Part shown: in pieces, positions 10,171 through 20,623 of the stretch
Layout of the letters: every line of letters begins with the position of its first letter
Numbering within the stretch: the first letter of the stretch is position 1
DNA from: Thalassia testudinum
Taxonomy: Eukaryota; Streptophyta; Magnoliopsida; Alismatales; Hydrocharitaceae
Assembly: GCA_037157565.1 (NCBI GenBank)
Contig: JAZHRO010000013.1
Span: 115,210,001-115,274,000, forward strand
Length of the DNA stretch: 64,000 nucleotides
Direction of reading: 5' to 3'
Program-made: the position numbers and the translations under genes
The notes under the pieces: generated by a model
Told to the model about the DNA's origin: nothing
Seen by the model: only the letters and a program-made list of their open reading frames with translations
The model's database searches: none

Positions 10171-12350
10171 TGGGACTCGTAAAGCACGTTTTTGATAAGA
10201 AAAAGCATTGTAGTATAGTGCATAATACGATCAACAAAAATATTTATAAAGATAACGAGACTTGGAGTCCCAGTCGTTCGTCTCTGAGAGGCATTTATGG
10301 AAATGCAGATTTGAAATCAATCTCTTTCGCTCTACTTACTTAAAATCTCATGTCGGTTTATGGTGATTTATGTATTAATGTACGACATGCTAGTTGCCAA
10401 AAGATAGTAATTAAAACATGCAACTTCAATCACACCAAAAGATGATAACTAAGCACATGGTGATTTTCAACATATATATTTATATAAATAAAGGATGATG
10501 ATGATATCAGAGTTGCAGAGCACAGGTAGAGGAATGCTTGTATAGGGAAATAAAACTACTCGCTACCAGAAAACGACTGCATACATGAATCTATGGGGGG
10601 ATTTTGCATGCATCATTAGGGGAGAAGTAAGGAACTATACTATTAAGTAATAAATAAAGCATGTAAATCTAAGAAGAACTATAATCCAATCTAGCAGAAA
10701 TAAGGGCATTCAAAGGTGGCTCCAATGGCCTTTGAGTTGGTTGAGAGGAGGAGTGGCGGCCAATGGTGCTTAGGTTGACCCTTAGAGAGAGGTTGGAGAG
10801 GTGATCCAGCATCTTGGCATGGAGGTGGTGGTGGCCATGGTGAAGCTACTCATGGACATGGAGGTGGAGTGGATGTGGAATGAAACTAAGCTAAATGGAA
10901 CCAAGAGTGGACGGGTGCAAATGGCCACCCCTTAGGCCATTTTATAGACCTAAGGGAGGCTCTCTAGAGAAGTGTGGAACTCTTTAGAGAGAGCTCCAAG
11001 AGTGGTCGGCCAAAGAGAGAGAGAGGTGGCTTTTAGATCCACCATTTGTGGATCTACAATTTGAATGTCTCTTGGTTGCTAATTTTAGCAACCAAGAGTG
11101 GTGCCACCTTTGGAAGAACCTAGAACACTCTAGGTGGTGTGGGAGTGCGTGAATGGGTGTGTGTGTGTGTGTGTGTGTGTGACCGTGCCCTATGTGGCTA
11201 AGTGATCTAGGTTAGGTCCTAAGGGAGTTTGGGTTGGTATAGGTCTTAAATTAGGGTTGCAAACCCTAATTGCTAAGGGGGAATTGCAATTAAACTTAAC
11301 ACAAGTTTAATTGAATGAGTGTGAACCTAATTGAAAGTGAAATAATTCAATTAGGTTAGGCTTAGGTCAATTGGACTCTCACTGAGTCCAATTGGACTTG
11401 TATGAGTTGAGATCTGAGCTCAATTGGACTCTATGAGTCTATGAGTCCAATTGGCTAGGCAATGGTAATTGACTATGATATAAGTCAATTAGGTTTAGTG
11501 AGGACCTAATTAGGTCCTTAGGGAGGTCTAGAGGTGATGTACTAGGGTTAGGGCACCTTAATTTTGGTTCCTAGGGGGTTAGAATTGGGTTTAGGGAGTT
11601 AGAGATCCAAGATCAAGGCTTGAATCTCAAACATGAACTGGAGAGTAGTTCCAGACATCCAATAATAGTATCAGACGACCTATACTCAAAAATTAGAAGT
11701 CCATACTTCAATTCTAGATGTCTAATCAGAGTCAGGAATGATTCTAGGTTCTGTCATGGGTATTCTGCAGAAATTGGACGTCTGACCAAGTGTCTGGACG
11801 TCCAATAACACTACAGAAGTGGGTTTAAGGTTTGCAGGACTTGGCTAAGGGTTCTAGATGTCCTATACTCATCTAGATGTCCAGATAGAGGTTGGAATTA
11901 GGGTTTTATGGTTTCTTAGGATGTGGTGACCTAATCTAAGGGTGGCTAAGGCTTAGGGAAGCTTCTAGGCTATCCTAGGGCTAGGATGGTCCTAAGTTCT
12001 TCATAATTTCCTACTTTATTCCTACTTAATAGAATAGCATATCTTAATTCCCTTACATTATTATCTACTACATCTAATCTAGGTCCTCCACTCTAGCTCT
12101 ACTGCAACACCAGTTATTCTTTATTCTTCAGATCCAACTTTAGATACAGCTTCAAATCTAGTTTCTGATCAGCTTATTACCTGCAATTGACATAATGCAC
12201 CTAATCAGTACATTATAGCATTATTTTATGCATAGCTAAAAGAAAGCAGTAAAGGTGCTAGTAATGCTTATGCATACATGAATTACCCTAACTTATGCTA
12301 AGTCCTAGCCTAATTTAGGTCAATTAAAACCAATGATTGCTGCACAATCA
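10171..12350 (-). repeat. Element A 5' LTR
   Basis: On the minus strand the LTR starts TGATTGTGCAGCAATCA at 12350 and ends CCCA at 10171, about 2180 bp. The start matches the LTR of element E (TGATTGCACAGCAATCA) and the similarity continues for roughly 60 bases. A TATA box, CTATAAAATGG, lies on the minus strand near 10943. A GT microsatellite lies at about 11157-11180. Degenerate AGACGTCTG words occur at 11640-11880. The partner 3' LTR is missing. Confidence 0.8.
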
Positions 12351-12682
12351 CAGTCTAAGAAAGATCAGAGGTCAAGGGACCAGGTGGTATAAATCCATAC
12401 TTCAGATGACAAATCCTACCACACGGATGCATTCGAATCGACAATCATAGCCCAATGACTCAAAAATCGATCCAATCCGACATCCGTGGCATCACCTATG
12501 AGTATATGAAGATGGATGACCAAGATGGCACCATGTGGCACCATCCCAACCATCCAAACCTTCCTTCACCCCTCCGCTCGACTTCTAAAGCCATCTGCGC
12601 CCACGCCTCTCAACCGTTGGATTCTCATGCAACGGTCGCGAGTGATGGAAGAGTGGAGCATCTTTGAGATAATCCACAGTTG

Positions 12683-12734
12683 TAGCTTAGTAGGAAAATG
12701 CCCTACCAAGAGCTGACAACGCAGGATCGACTCT
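12683..12734 (+). promoter_or_regulatory. tRNA-like A and B box in C 5' LTR
   Basis: TAGCTTAGTAGG (12683) resembles the RNA polymerase III A box and GGATCGACTCT (12724) the B box, about 30 bases apart as in a tRNA gene. The 3' LTR copy is closer to consensus (43117). No complete tRNA fold is claimed. Confidence 0.4.
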
Positions 12735-12936
12735 CCACTCGCTTCAAATCGAAGGCACGGGCAGGCACGGCTCAATTCGGCTGTTGGATCACGAGCGGAC
12801 GATGGATGTGAGCGTGACGTGGCGCGCACGTGCGGGCACATGATGAAGGCGCAGGTGCTATGCATCCTAAGCCATCCAATTGTGAGGTTGTCTGAACGTG
12901 TAAGAGGCAGGGGCATGCGCGGATCTACCCACGTTC

Positions 12937-12972
12937 AGCCTTTAGTGACGTTTATATTCGTCACTAAAGGCT
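12937..12972 (+). promoter_or_regulatory. Inverted TGACG repeat upstream of C TATA box
   Basis: A perfect 14-bp inverted repeat, AGCCTTTAGTGACG and its complement, with an 8-base loop. It places two TGACG words head to head about 60 bases before the TATA box CTATAAAAGGG at 13027. TGACG is the core bound by plant TGA-type bZIP factors (as-1-like elements). The 3' LTR keeps a 9-bp version (about 43471-43500). Confidence 0.6.
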
Positions 12973-13026
12973 AATGCATTTAATCTTCTAAGCCTTAAAA
13001 GACATTTTTGCCCCCAACCTCTACAC

Positions 13027-13035
13027 CTATAAAAG
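13027..13035 (+). promoter_or_regulatory. TATA box of element C 5' LTR
   Basis: CTATAAAAG in the middle of the LTR, repeated at 43559-43567 in the 3' LTR. Transcription would start about 30 bases downstream, before the CT-rich leader. Confidence 0.7.
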
Positions 13036-14103
13036 GGCCTACGACCCTCACATTCTTTTCATCCCTTCATCTCTCTCCCTCTGCAAAGTTCTAAAGAAGC
13101 TTGTCCCAAACACAGGATGCTCCTCTAGAGTAAAAATCAAAATTTTGTCCACTTCTCACCCCGTTCGTGGAGCACCCGCGGTCGTCTTCTCGCCTTGCCT
13201 CGCCCCCGGTTCTTCCCACTTTGTTCTCCATCTTCCATCTTTGCTCTCCTTCTTCCAAGCGACGTCCGTCCGGCTCATCCTTTAAGCAACCGTCGAGGAG
13301 GATAACTTCTCTCCCCCTTCTCTTTATCGCTTGCTAGATTAGATTTCCTGCTTTCTAGTGTAGTGAGTAGTTGTAATGACATTATTTTGAGTATAAAAGT
13401 TGTTTCTCTCTTGATGAGAACCTCATCATGAGCCATAACTAGCTCAGTTTGACCTAATACAAAGGATAAAAGCTCCTACATAACTCAAGGAAAGGCTTAA
13501 CTCAGAGAATTCTGAGTTTAAGGAGAAAATAAGTCATAAGGGGTAAAAATGCAATTTTACCAGTATAATCTGCATACAGGGTAATTCAGGGCCCAAACAT
13601 AGGTCAAAGCAACTTAATAAGAATAAAAGTGGGATGAGATGATCTAGCAAGGGCTACAGCAATTCCAAGGAACTAAATGATAATCTCTAACCCTAAAACA
13701 ACCCACTTCAATTCACAAGGTTAGAGGCAAAGTAAAAATAGAATAAACCCTCTAAAATTCATAGAAAAATAATCTCTAGGGTTTAGAACCTTCAATTTGG
13801 CCTTCAGAACCCATTTTGACCTACATTGAGAACCATGCCCAATTAATAACTTAATTTGGGTTTTTGCATAAATTGACCGGTCAAACAAGGTTTAATATAG
13901 AAATGAAATTCACCATCAGATTCCTTAGGTCCTAATTAATCATGTATAAAAACTTGAGCCTAAGAAGAAACCTCCTTGACCGACTTTACACTTTGGTCCT
14001 CATATATTTACTTTTTGGCCCTCAACTTTTGAACCCTCGCATTTTGGCCCCTAACTCTCCTTCGTTCTTTGCGTTCAGGTCCCCCCTGCAAAACCTGCCA
14101 GCA

Positions 14104-14343
14104 CCATGCTCCGGCGACCTTGCGCGGAGCATGGCGCCGCGCAGGGTGAGGGGGAGAGCCTGGCAAGTAAACCGGGGGTGCCCTGCGTCGTCAGCCGTCG
14201 CAGGGACACCCCCATGGTCGCTGTAACCCACCATACCGGCCGTGCGAACGCACGGACGGTATGGGTTTCCATCTCCGGCGTCCTCCGGCGAGGGAGACAC
14301 GGCGTCTCCCTCCGCCTTCCTCCCTGATTCGTCCCTATAAATA
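14104..14343 (+). promoter_or_regulatory. Row of four hairpins before the TATA box (B 5' LTR)
   Basis: Four inverted repeats follow one another: 14104-14134 (CCATGCTCCG arms), 14174-14213 (GGGGGTGCCCTGCG arms with one bulge), 14231-14264 (16-bp arms, one mismatch, loop AA) and 14290-14312 (GAGGGAGAC arms). The TATA box CTATAAATA follows at 14335-14343. Element D has the same four hairpins in the same order, with different arm sequences that still pair. Function unknown; a role in promoter activity or in the DNA structure of the LTR is an inference. Confidence 0.75.
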
Positions 14344-15658
14344 CCCCCGTCGCTCCACCGTTCTTCCCAGCTCGGATCTGACGGAGAAAACCCCCAACTT
14401 TCCTCCCTTCTCACTCCGGCAGACGCCCACCAGCTCCGGCGGTTCCTCCTCCTCCTCCTCTTCGCTCTGCCGCAATACCAGCAGCAGGGACTTCTTCCCC
14501 TGCTCTTCCCGCGCCACGCCGTACCCAGCTGGCGCATCTCCGGCCCTCTGCTCGCCGCCGCCCCTTCCCCTGGGCATCTTCTTCTCCGGCGACAGTCGAT
14601 ACGACTGTCACCCTGCCCCGGCCCCTTTCGTCTCCGTAGCTAGGTCAGAACTCCTCCCCATCTCCCCCTCTTTCTTTTCCTCACTGTCTTTTATTTGATT
14701 AAACCCTCGACCGCTCCTGTCCACCGTCACCCCCTTCGTCTCCGGCCATCCTCCGGCGAGCCACTCCCATCACCCCAGCATCCCACACGACTCGCCGACC
14801 ACCGCAGAACCTCCGCCTCCTCACCCTGATCAACCCCCGCCCTTCCACTTCCCCCACATCACCCTCTGCAACCCCACCGAACAAACCCATCCTCCGACCC
14901 ACAGTCCGACCCAGGGCAGCCCTTGCATGCCGCCCCACGCCTCGCCACCACCCACACGAGCTTCGCCGCACTCTGGCGAAGCTCCCGGCACCTTCTGATT
15001 AGGCCGAGAGGCCGTTTTGCTGTGAACAGGCCACCCGACCTCCGCCTCCATTGCCACGCAGAAGGAGCTACTTCCGCCTGCAGCTGCAGGCGCGCCACGC
15101 CCAGCGCCACGCCCAAATTCGACTCCCAGGCCTTGCGAAGCATTTCGACAAAACATCAGGCTCGCAGCTGCGGCGAAGGCTTCGCGTGAAGCCACGATCG
15201 CCTGCTGCTTTCTCCGCTGCGGGCGCTCAATTGAGGTGGGACATTTAGTCCCACCTCGGAAAAGTCTGAAGAGGCGCAGAGGTTTAAAGCGAAAAAGTGC
15301 TGGAGGCTTACTGCCTCAGCACACGGGGTGAGGTCCCCTTCACCCGCCCGGTTACCCGGTCTCGTCCGCGCTCACGCCCCGCGGACCTGACCCGACCCGA
15401 CTTAGACTGACCTGCACTTCTCGCCCACCACGCACGTCGGTGGGCCTGGACCCAGGCGCGACCCGTACCCGACTACCCGGCAGCTCTGGGAGAGCTTTCC
15501 CAAGAGTGGTTTCAGAGAGAGAGAGACGCGGGGGGGGAGAGGGTAGAGTAGGTTTTGTCCTCTAATGTAAACTCTGAAGTGTGCAGGCACAGGTGAAGAA
15601 GAAGGACCGCGGAAGAAGAAGGAAGCTGAGGGAGACACTGTAGCAGCAAGCAGTTTAA

Positions 15659-15684
15659 GTCGTCTGATTGGAAAATCAGACGAC
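15659..15684 (+). repeat. Hairpin present only in B 5' LTR
   Basis: Perfect 11-bp inverted repeat GTCGTCTGATT with loop GGAA. It lies in a 46-bp segment that is absent from the 3' LTR (between 22868 and 22871). Element D has a related, weaker hairpin at about 29202-29225. Confidence 0.8.
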
Positions 15685-16182
15685 GTCCTGAAGGGAAAAG
15701 AAGAAAGAAGGAGGGACGACGTCCTGACTGGAAAAAGAAAAGAAGAAAGAAGGAGATCTGAAGAACAACAGAAGAAGGCGAGGCAGAGGAGAACACAAAA
15801 GAACAAGGGAAGAACTGAAAGAAGAAGAACAAAGAAGAAGAAGATCTGAAGAAAGAAAAAAAAAGGAAGAGCAGGAACAGCTGAAAGAAGAAGAACATCA
15901 CCACTGCAGAAGAAGAACATCACCTCTGCAGACAAAGAAGAAGAAGATAAAAGAAGATCTGAGACGAGGAGAAGCAAAGAGAAAAGAAGACAACAAATTC
16001 TTTCTCTCTCTTTCTTTATTTTTGTAAAAGAAACATGTATATCTCTAGAATACAACTTGCTCCCTGAGTTCGACCTCGGGAACTCTTTTATTTTCCGAGT
16101 AAAAAATTTATATATGATGGCAACAACTGGCTATACTACAACGCTATAACAATAAACCCGGTTGTCACTACGACCATCATTT

Positions 16183-16200
16183 TGGCGCCGTTGCCGGGGA
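16183..16200 (+). other. Element B primer binding site (tRNA-Asp)
   Basis: TGGCGCCGTTGCCGGGGA, 3 bases after the LTR end. It is complementary to the 3' terminus of plant tRNA-Asp, the primer typical of Athila-type elements. Confidence 0.92.
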
Positions 16201-17292
16201 GCAACGGCTATTCTAGAGGTAAACATTCCTGTTTCTTTTTAATTTCTGATAATCTCCTCTCTTTTGTGCAGAAAACTACAGGAAATCAAGAAGACAAGCA
16301 ACCGCGCGACAACCACTCCGAGGACAGGTAAATTTTTCCTCTCGCTATTAACCCCTAAAACTCTAAAGAGGAAGAAAAGAAAAGAACAAGCAATATAGGG
16401 CTAACCTGTCTTCCATACTTAGTAACCATAAAAGTTGCATGTTCTCAACTCATTAGTCCTGCACACTATTAAGGGTATTTAAGGGCTAACACATTCTTGC
16501 TTGAGCCCTAATTACCCAACAAAAAAAAAATAACTGGACCAAGTAGAGCCAACATAAGATTCAACATTAGGGTTTTAGAGACACACTACTCAAATCAAGA
16601 ATGGAGAAAATCCAAAAGAAGTGTGCCTAAACCATTGATTGAAAATACCTATTCAAAAGAAAACCTAAAACAATTGGCTCTCTAAACACTTGAACCCTAA
16701 AAGACAAGACCTAAAAGCTCTCAAAGAAAACAAGAGGTAAAGTTGACCCCTTGGGTCAACCAACCTTAAATTAGGTCACTCTTTGCACTTAAAAGACTAA
16801 AGTTCAAGTGAAACCTTAAGCACCCTGATCTTAAAATTGGTAGACTTAAGAGGTCAAGATCCCCATTCTGGTCTACCTGGAACCGCAGTGACAAGAGAGG
16901 TCGGGTGGGGGAAACCCTGTAACCCGTGGGGACGCTCTACCGTGTAGGGGTCTTCGCGGGACTCTCCCTCTCTGGCTGCCCAGGTAATTCTCAGGTGGAC
17001 GATCTTTCTGATCAAGGGGTCCATCTGCCCCGAACCTCTATAGTCACCCAACATTTTTTGGGTGTCTTGATTGGGTCCAGCACCTGCTTATCTCATCCAG
17101 CCCTTCAGTACTTTGCAGGAGGTCCTTGAAACTTCCTATAGAAATTCATTCTCCCCGAGGCTAAGCCTCGGCTCCCTTGTTTTTGCAGAAATCATTCACA
17201 TAGCCCCTCTTTCCTCTGATTCTGAACAAAGTCCCCTTCTTCCATTAATTCAAACTTCTGATTCTATCTTGATTCCACCACCTGATTCGAAG
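16201..17292 (+). other. Element B leader
   Basis: Untranslated leader, strongly similar to the D leader (29766-30740) throughout. The open frame of the following ORF extends upstream to about 17071 without an ATG. In D the matching position (30742) has an ATG that B has lost (TCGGCTCCC instead of TCAATGCCC). Confidence 0.8.
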
Positions 17293-19149
17293 ATGCAGCC
17301 TAATTACCTAACAAGACTACAATGTAAAAAACCTGAATATCTGAGATCCATGAAAGATAAGATGATTGAGGATGCCCTTGAAATCTATGAAATCAAATAT
17401 AAACCCTCAACACCTATAGGAAACATTCAGGTTGATGTTCCAACAACCACAGCTTTCATCATAAACTGTGCCCAAATTCTATTGACTGAAATTTCAAAAG
17501 GATCGACCCGAGATATGCTCATGACAGGATACATTGAGATGGAAAAATTACACCAATCTGAATACCTTCAATGCTTGACAAATCCTGTACTTTGGGAACA
17601 ACACCAAGATGCCCTAATGAAACGGGTAGAAATGATGAAATCAGTAGAACAAATTATCAACCAGAAATACCCGTATACACCAGAAATAGAGGATGAACCA
17701 TCTTGGAACAGTATCCCAGATCTCGAGATTGAGGCACAAAGTGGTTGTGAAATCCCAACCCAGATAGAAGACAATGTTGAATTAGGTTGGGATATTGCAG
17801 GAGAACACAATGATAAGCCAAACTTAGACCATGAATTGCCAAGCCTAGAATTCCAAAACTCCTGCAATAATGAGATCACTACTGAACCTTTTGAGGGTAT
17901 AAATTCCGCCCCTTATTTTGATAAGGTAGCCCTCGAAGGTTATTCGGACTTAGGTTCTAATAATTCTACCCACATCCTAAGCCTAGAACCTAGATCCAAA
18001 ACTTATTGGGAAGATTATGAGGCCCCTTTTGAGAAAGATCAAATTTTTGCAGAATATGATTCTGGGCCTCTATTCGATGAATATCCCTCTCCAACATCTT
18101 CAGGAAATCTGATCGATTTTCCAGAAAACATGCCAATTTATGATACAGAAACTGAGGAGTTGGACGAGTTGGATTTTAATTGGGTCTATCCTACCAGCTT
18201 GGAGCTTGAGCCTAGACAGAATACCTTTTCGAACCCAGAATTGACATATAGGCTAGACCCCAATCAGGCTGCTGATTCCACATCTGATGATTTTTGCTGT
18301 GGTGGAATTCATGATCATGAATCTCATTTTCGCCAACTCTCCGACAATTTCAAATCTGACTATAATTGCGGAGAGATTCCCCTTCCTGAACACGCCAGGC
18401 CTATCTACGACCTCAGTTCTCATGACTCTGACTCCGACTCTGAGGTCCTGATTCCCGAGATCACTGATAACACAGAATCATTCCTTTTCGATCCTCAGGA
18501 ACCAAAAACAAAAAATGCCAAGAGTGATTGTAACCCAGAATCCAAATTTTTTTTTCTCGAATCCGATTCCTTTCATCCTACAGACACTCTTCCGGCATTT
18601 GATAGTTACCCAGAGGACTCTCTACAGAAAACCACCTATCATCTGTTTCTAGAAGAGCCCTCATACACAATGGCCACCTCGTCCGCACACACAGAACATA
18701 TCAAAACCTCTCCCAAACCCCGACCCGCAACCGGACTCAATTTCTATTCAGATTCACCTCTCACCGAGCCGATTGCATTTCCACATCGGGTTTCGAACAT
18801 TGATCAGACTACATACCATACTCTATCATTCTCTGATCACCCCCGTAGGGTTTCCGCGTCATTCATTGATTATTCTACGGGTCCCTACTCTGACCAGGCT
18901 AATTCGACTCAGCCAAACCCTGCATTTACACTTCCACATCCATCTGAGCTTCATAGTTTATGGTGGGTTCCACACCTTTTTATCCACATCTATCAACCCA
19001 CCAGATTGATTGGGTTTGGGCTGCATCATCAGCCTGTTGATCTGAACAAGCACCTGGTTGGACCAACCAGGCTCTTAATCAAGGTGCTTGTCTTACAAAA
19101 CTCCGCTGATTTGACCATCCCCTCTCCATCGCATTTCCCGCTTGGCTGA
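17293..19149 (+). CDS. Acidic protein of non-autonomous element B, function unknown
   Basis: An uninterrupted frame of 618 codons from the first in-frame ATG (17293). Upstream, the open frame back to about 17071 encodes a stretch resembling the Gag N-terminus of element D (shared LSSDSE and SPR blocks); after that, similarity to Gag ends. Residues about 1-130 look helical and contain MTGYIEMEKLHQSEYL. The middle (about 130-470) is very rich in Asp, Glu, Ser, Pro and Asn, with repeated short acidic patches. The C-terminal 100 residues are richer in His, Tyr and Leu. There is no protease DLGAS, no FMDD, no integrase DDE and no zinc knuckle. Element E carries a frame of similar length and layout. 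That it stays open while D's Gag-Pol has many stops suggests either youth or selection. It might be a divergent Gag-like or accessory protein; I do not recognise it. Confidence 0.7.
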   Translation: MQPNYLTRLQCKKPEYLRSMKDKMIEDALEIYEIKYKPSTPIGNIQVDVPTTTAFIINCAQILLTEISKGSTRDMLMTGYIEMEKLHQSEYLQCLTNPVLWEQHQDALMKRVEMMKSVEQIINQKYPYTPEIEDEPSWNSIPDLEIEAQSGCEIPTQIEDNVELGWDIAGEHNDKPNLDHELPSLEFQNSCNNEITTEPFEGINSAPYFDKVALEGYSDLGSNNSTHILSLEPRSKTYWEDYEAPFEKDQIFAEYDSGPLFDEYPSPTSSGNLIDFPENMPIYDTETEELDELDFNWVYPTSLELEPRQNTFSNPELTYRLDPNQAADSTSDDFCCGGIHDHESHFRQLSDNFKSDYNCGEIPLPEHARPIYDLSSHDSDSDSEVLIPEITDNTESFLFDPQEPKTKNAKSDCNPESKFFFLESDSFHPTDTLPAFDSYPEDSLQKTTYHLFLEEPSYTMATSSAHTEHIKTSPKPRPATGLNFYSDSPLTEPIAFPHRVSNIDQTTYHTLSFSDHPRRVSASFIDYSTGPYSDQANSTQPNPAFTLPHPSELHSLWWVPHLFIHIYQPTRLIGFGLHHQPVDLNKHLVGPTRLLIKVLVLQNSADLTIPSPSHFPLG

Positions 19150-19362
19150 AGGCATCAAATTTAGCGCTCAATGGGAGGCAGCCCGTCATTCTCTTTGAAA
19201 ACCTGAAACTTGTTCTGACAGCTTTTTGCACTTGAAGTTCACACTTTAGGACAGCTGACTCCACCTCAGGTGCTTGCATCTGAGATTCATCAAAACATCT
19301 ATCATAATGTATGAACTTAGTTGAATAAAAACCCCTAGGTTACAATGAGGACATTGCAAATC

Positions 19363-19377
19363 TTAGGCATGGGGGGG
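19363..19377 (+). promoter_or_regulatory. Internal polypurine-tract-like motif (B)
   Basis: TTAGGCATGGGGGGG, preceded by ATGAGGACATTGCA. It nearly copies the true polypurine tract at 20624-20638 and lies 1.27 kb upstream of it. The same pair occurs in C, D and E. Confidence 0.65.
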
Positions 19378-20058
19378 TATGAAAGTGCAAAACTTGTAAA
19401 AAAAAAAAGGTTTCAAACAAAAAAATTCACATATGCCAAAAACACCATAAAAATTAAAAAATTTTTCGAAAAAGAATAAAAGGAGAAGGAAATTTTGTGA
19501 AGGAGAAGAGAAACAAAATGAAAAAGGAGCACAAAATTATGAGAAAAGGCGATAGTCATTAGTAAGGAACTAAGGAATTAACCTAAGTTCTAGACCTCAT
19601 TCAAGAAAATAACTGAAAAGTGCACAATGAGATTAGTAAGAATGCAAACCTTAGGCATTCTTGAATAGACTCTTAGTACCCATTAAAATCTGGACACTCC
19701 TCAAGAGGTTGAGGAAAATGAAAAGCTGAAGTATTAGGTCTAAGGCTTAGGGAGTATTTGGCCTCGTTAACTAATTTTTGGTTTACGGGACTCAGTAACC
19801 TAAGCACCCTAACCTCACACACAGCCTGGTTCAGTAAGAGTAAAATTCAGAATCACGCAGAAGCGTCACAAAATTCTGAAAAGAACACCTAGAATAGGAG
19901 CAGCCGATCAACACAAGTTGATTTGGACGAGTTCCCAGCGCGGAGAGGCGGGAAATCCCCTCGAAGATGCGTAACAAAATATCATCTCCTCGGTGCTTGT
20001 CTCTTAGGATATTTACATATCCTACTGGGGGCATGTAAGCACTCTGCTGGTTCAGATT

Positions 20059-20200
20059 CCATGGATGGCATTATCTCGAAGTGTCAATTGCCAGGGTCTG
20101 GATTCGGCCACGGAACACCATGGATGGGATTATCGCGAAATCTCAATAGCCAGGGTTCCGGGGGTTGCCATGGGCGGTGCTATCTCGCCAGGAACCCTTG
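20059..20200 (+). repeat. Triplicated CCATGG unit in B 3' region
   Basis: Three diverged units starting with CCATGG at 20059, 20118 and 20168, each with a following (A/C)TTATC or GCTATC and a CTCGAA-like core, then CCAGGGT in the first two. Element D has the same three units at 37358, 37416 and 37466 with the same spacing. Confidence 0.8.
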
Positions 20201-20623
20201 AGGATTGATGATGGGAGCAAGGAATCTGATACAGACCGTGTTGAAAAGCCAATCCTAGGCTAGAACTAAAAAGAAAAAGAGAGAGAAAACTCTCCAAACA
20301 GAAAAACTTTCTATCTCTCTCTTACAAAACGCACTGCGAACTGAGCCAGGGCTAAAATCATTTCAAGCACGGGTGCTTTAACCACAAAGTCCAATAAACC
20401 TTAGGTTAGTTCTTGTGGACCTTAAAAACCTTTGCTAAAGACTGAGGCTAAGGCTAGACAGATTTGGATCTTGATTGGTACTAGAGTACCTTTTAGGCCT
20501 ATGGTCAGCATTCTAACCTAATCTATGCTCATATAAAAAAGGCACTTATCTAAAACTATTAAAAACTTCATGGTCTAGAACAAGGGTTGAAACCTTAAGT
20601 TTTTGCTAAGGGACTAGCAAAAG

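Larger units (their letters stand above)
1505..12350 (-). mobile_element. Element A: truncated Athila-type Gypsy retrotransposon
   Basis: Minus-strand Ty3/Gypsy element. Reading from right to left it has a 5' LTR (12350 to 10171), a tRNA-Asp primer site (10164-10147), a long leader, gag, aspartic protease, reverse transcriptase and the start of RNase H. It then ends abruptly near 1505, so the rest of RNase H, integrase, the 3' noncoding region and the 3' LTR are missing. A separate solo LTR (7323-9997) sits in the leader. The protease and RT sequence style places it in the Athila/Tat branch. LTR start, leader and primer site resemble element E, so A looks like the coding relative of E. The right edge abuts the broken 5' LTR of element C at 12356, suggesting that A inserted into C and that the far side was later lost. 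Confidence 0.85.
13412..16179 (+). repeat. Element B 5' LTR
   Basis: 2768 bp, starting TGATGAG-AAC-CTCATCA (a perfect hairpin) and ending GACCATCA. It has a GC-rich promoter half with a hairpin row and TATA box, a hairpin at 15233-15257, and a purine-rich GAAGAA stretch at about 15590-16000. The CTCCCTGAGTTCGACC block lies near the end. Open frames in the GC-rich part (such as 14022-14537 minus) recur in the 3' LTR only because the LTRs are copies. Confidence 0.93.

Noticed and set aside
14022..14537. 171-residue minus-strand frame also found at 21249-21764
   Set aside because: The apparent conservation is only because both copies are LTRs of the same element; hairpins and a TATA box lie in it.
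16975..17000. Intron-like AG|GTAATTCTCAG in B and D leaders
   Set aside because: Far too short for an intron; conservation is explained by shared leader ancestry.
17071..17292. B ORF starting at 17071
   Set aside because: There is no ATG there (TTG); the first in-frame ATG is at 17293. The upstream part is nevertheless open and Gag-like.
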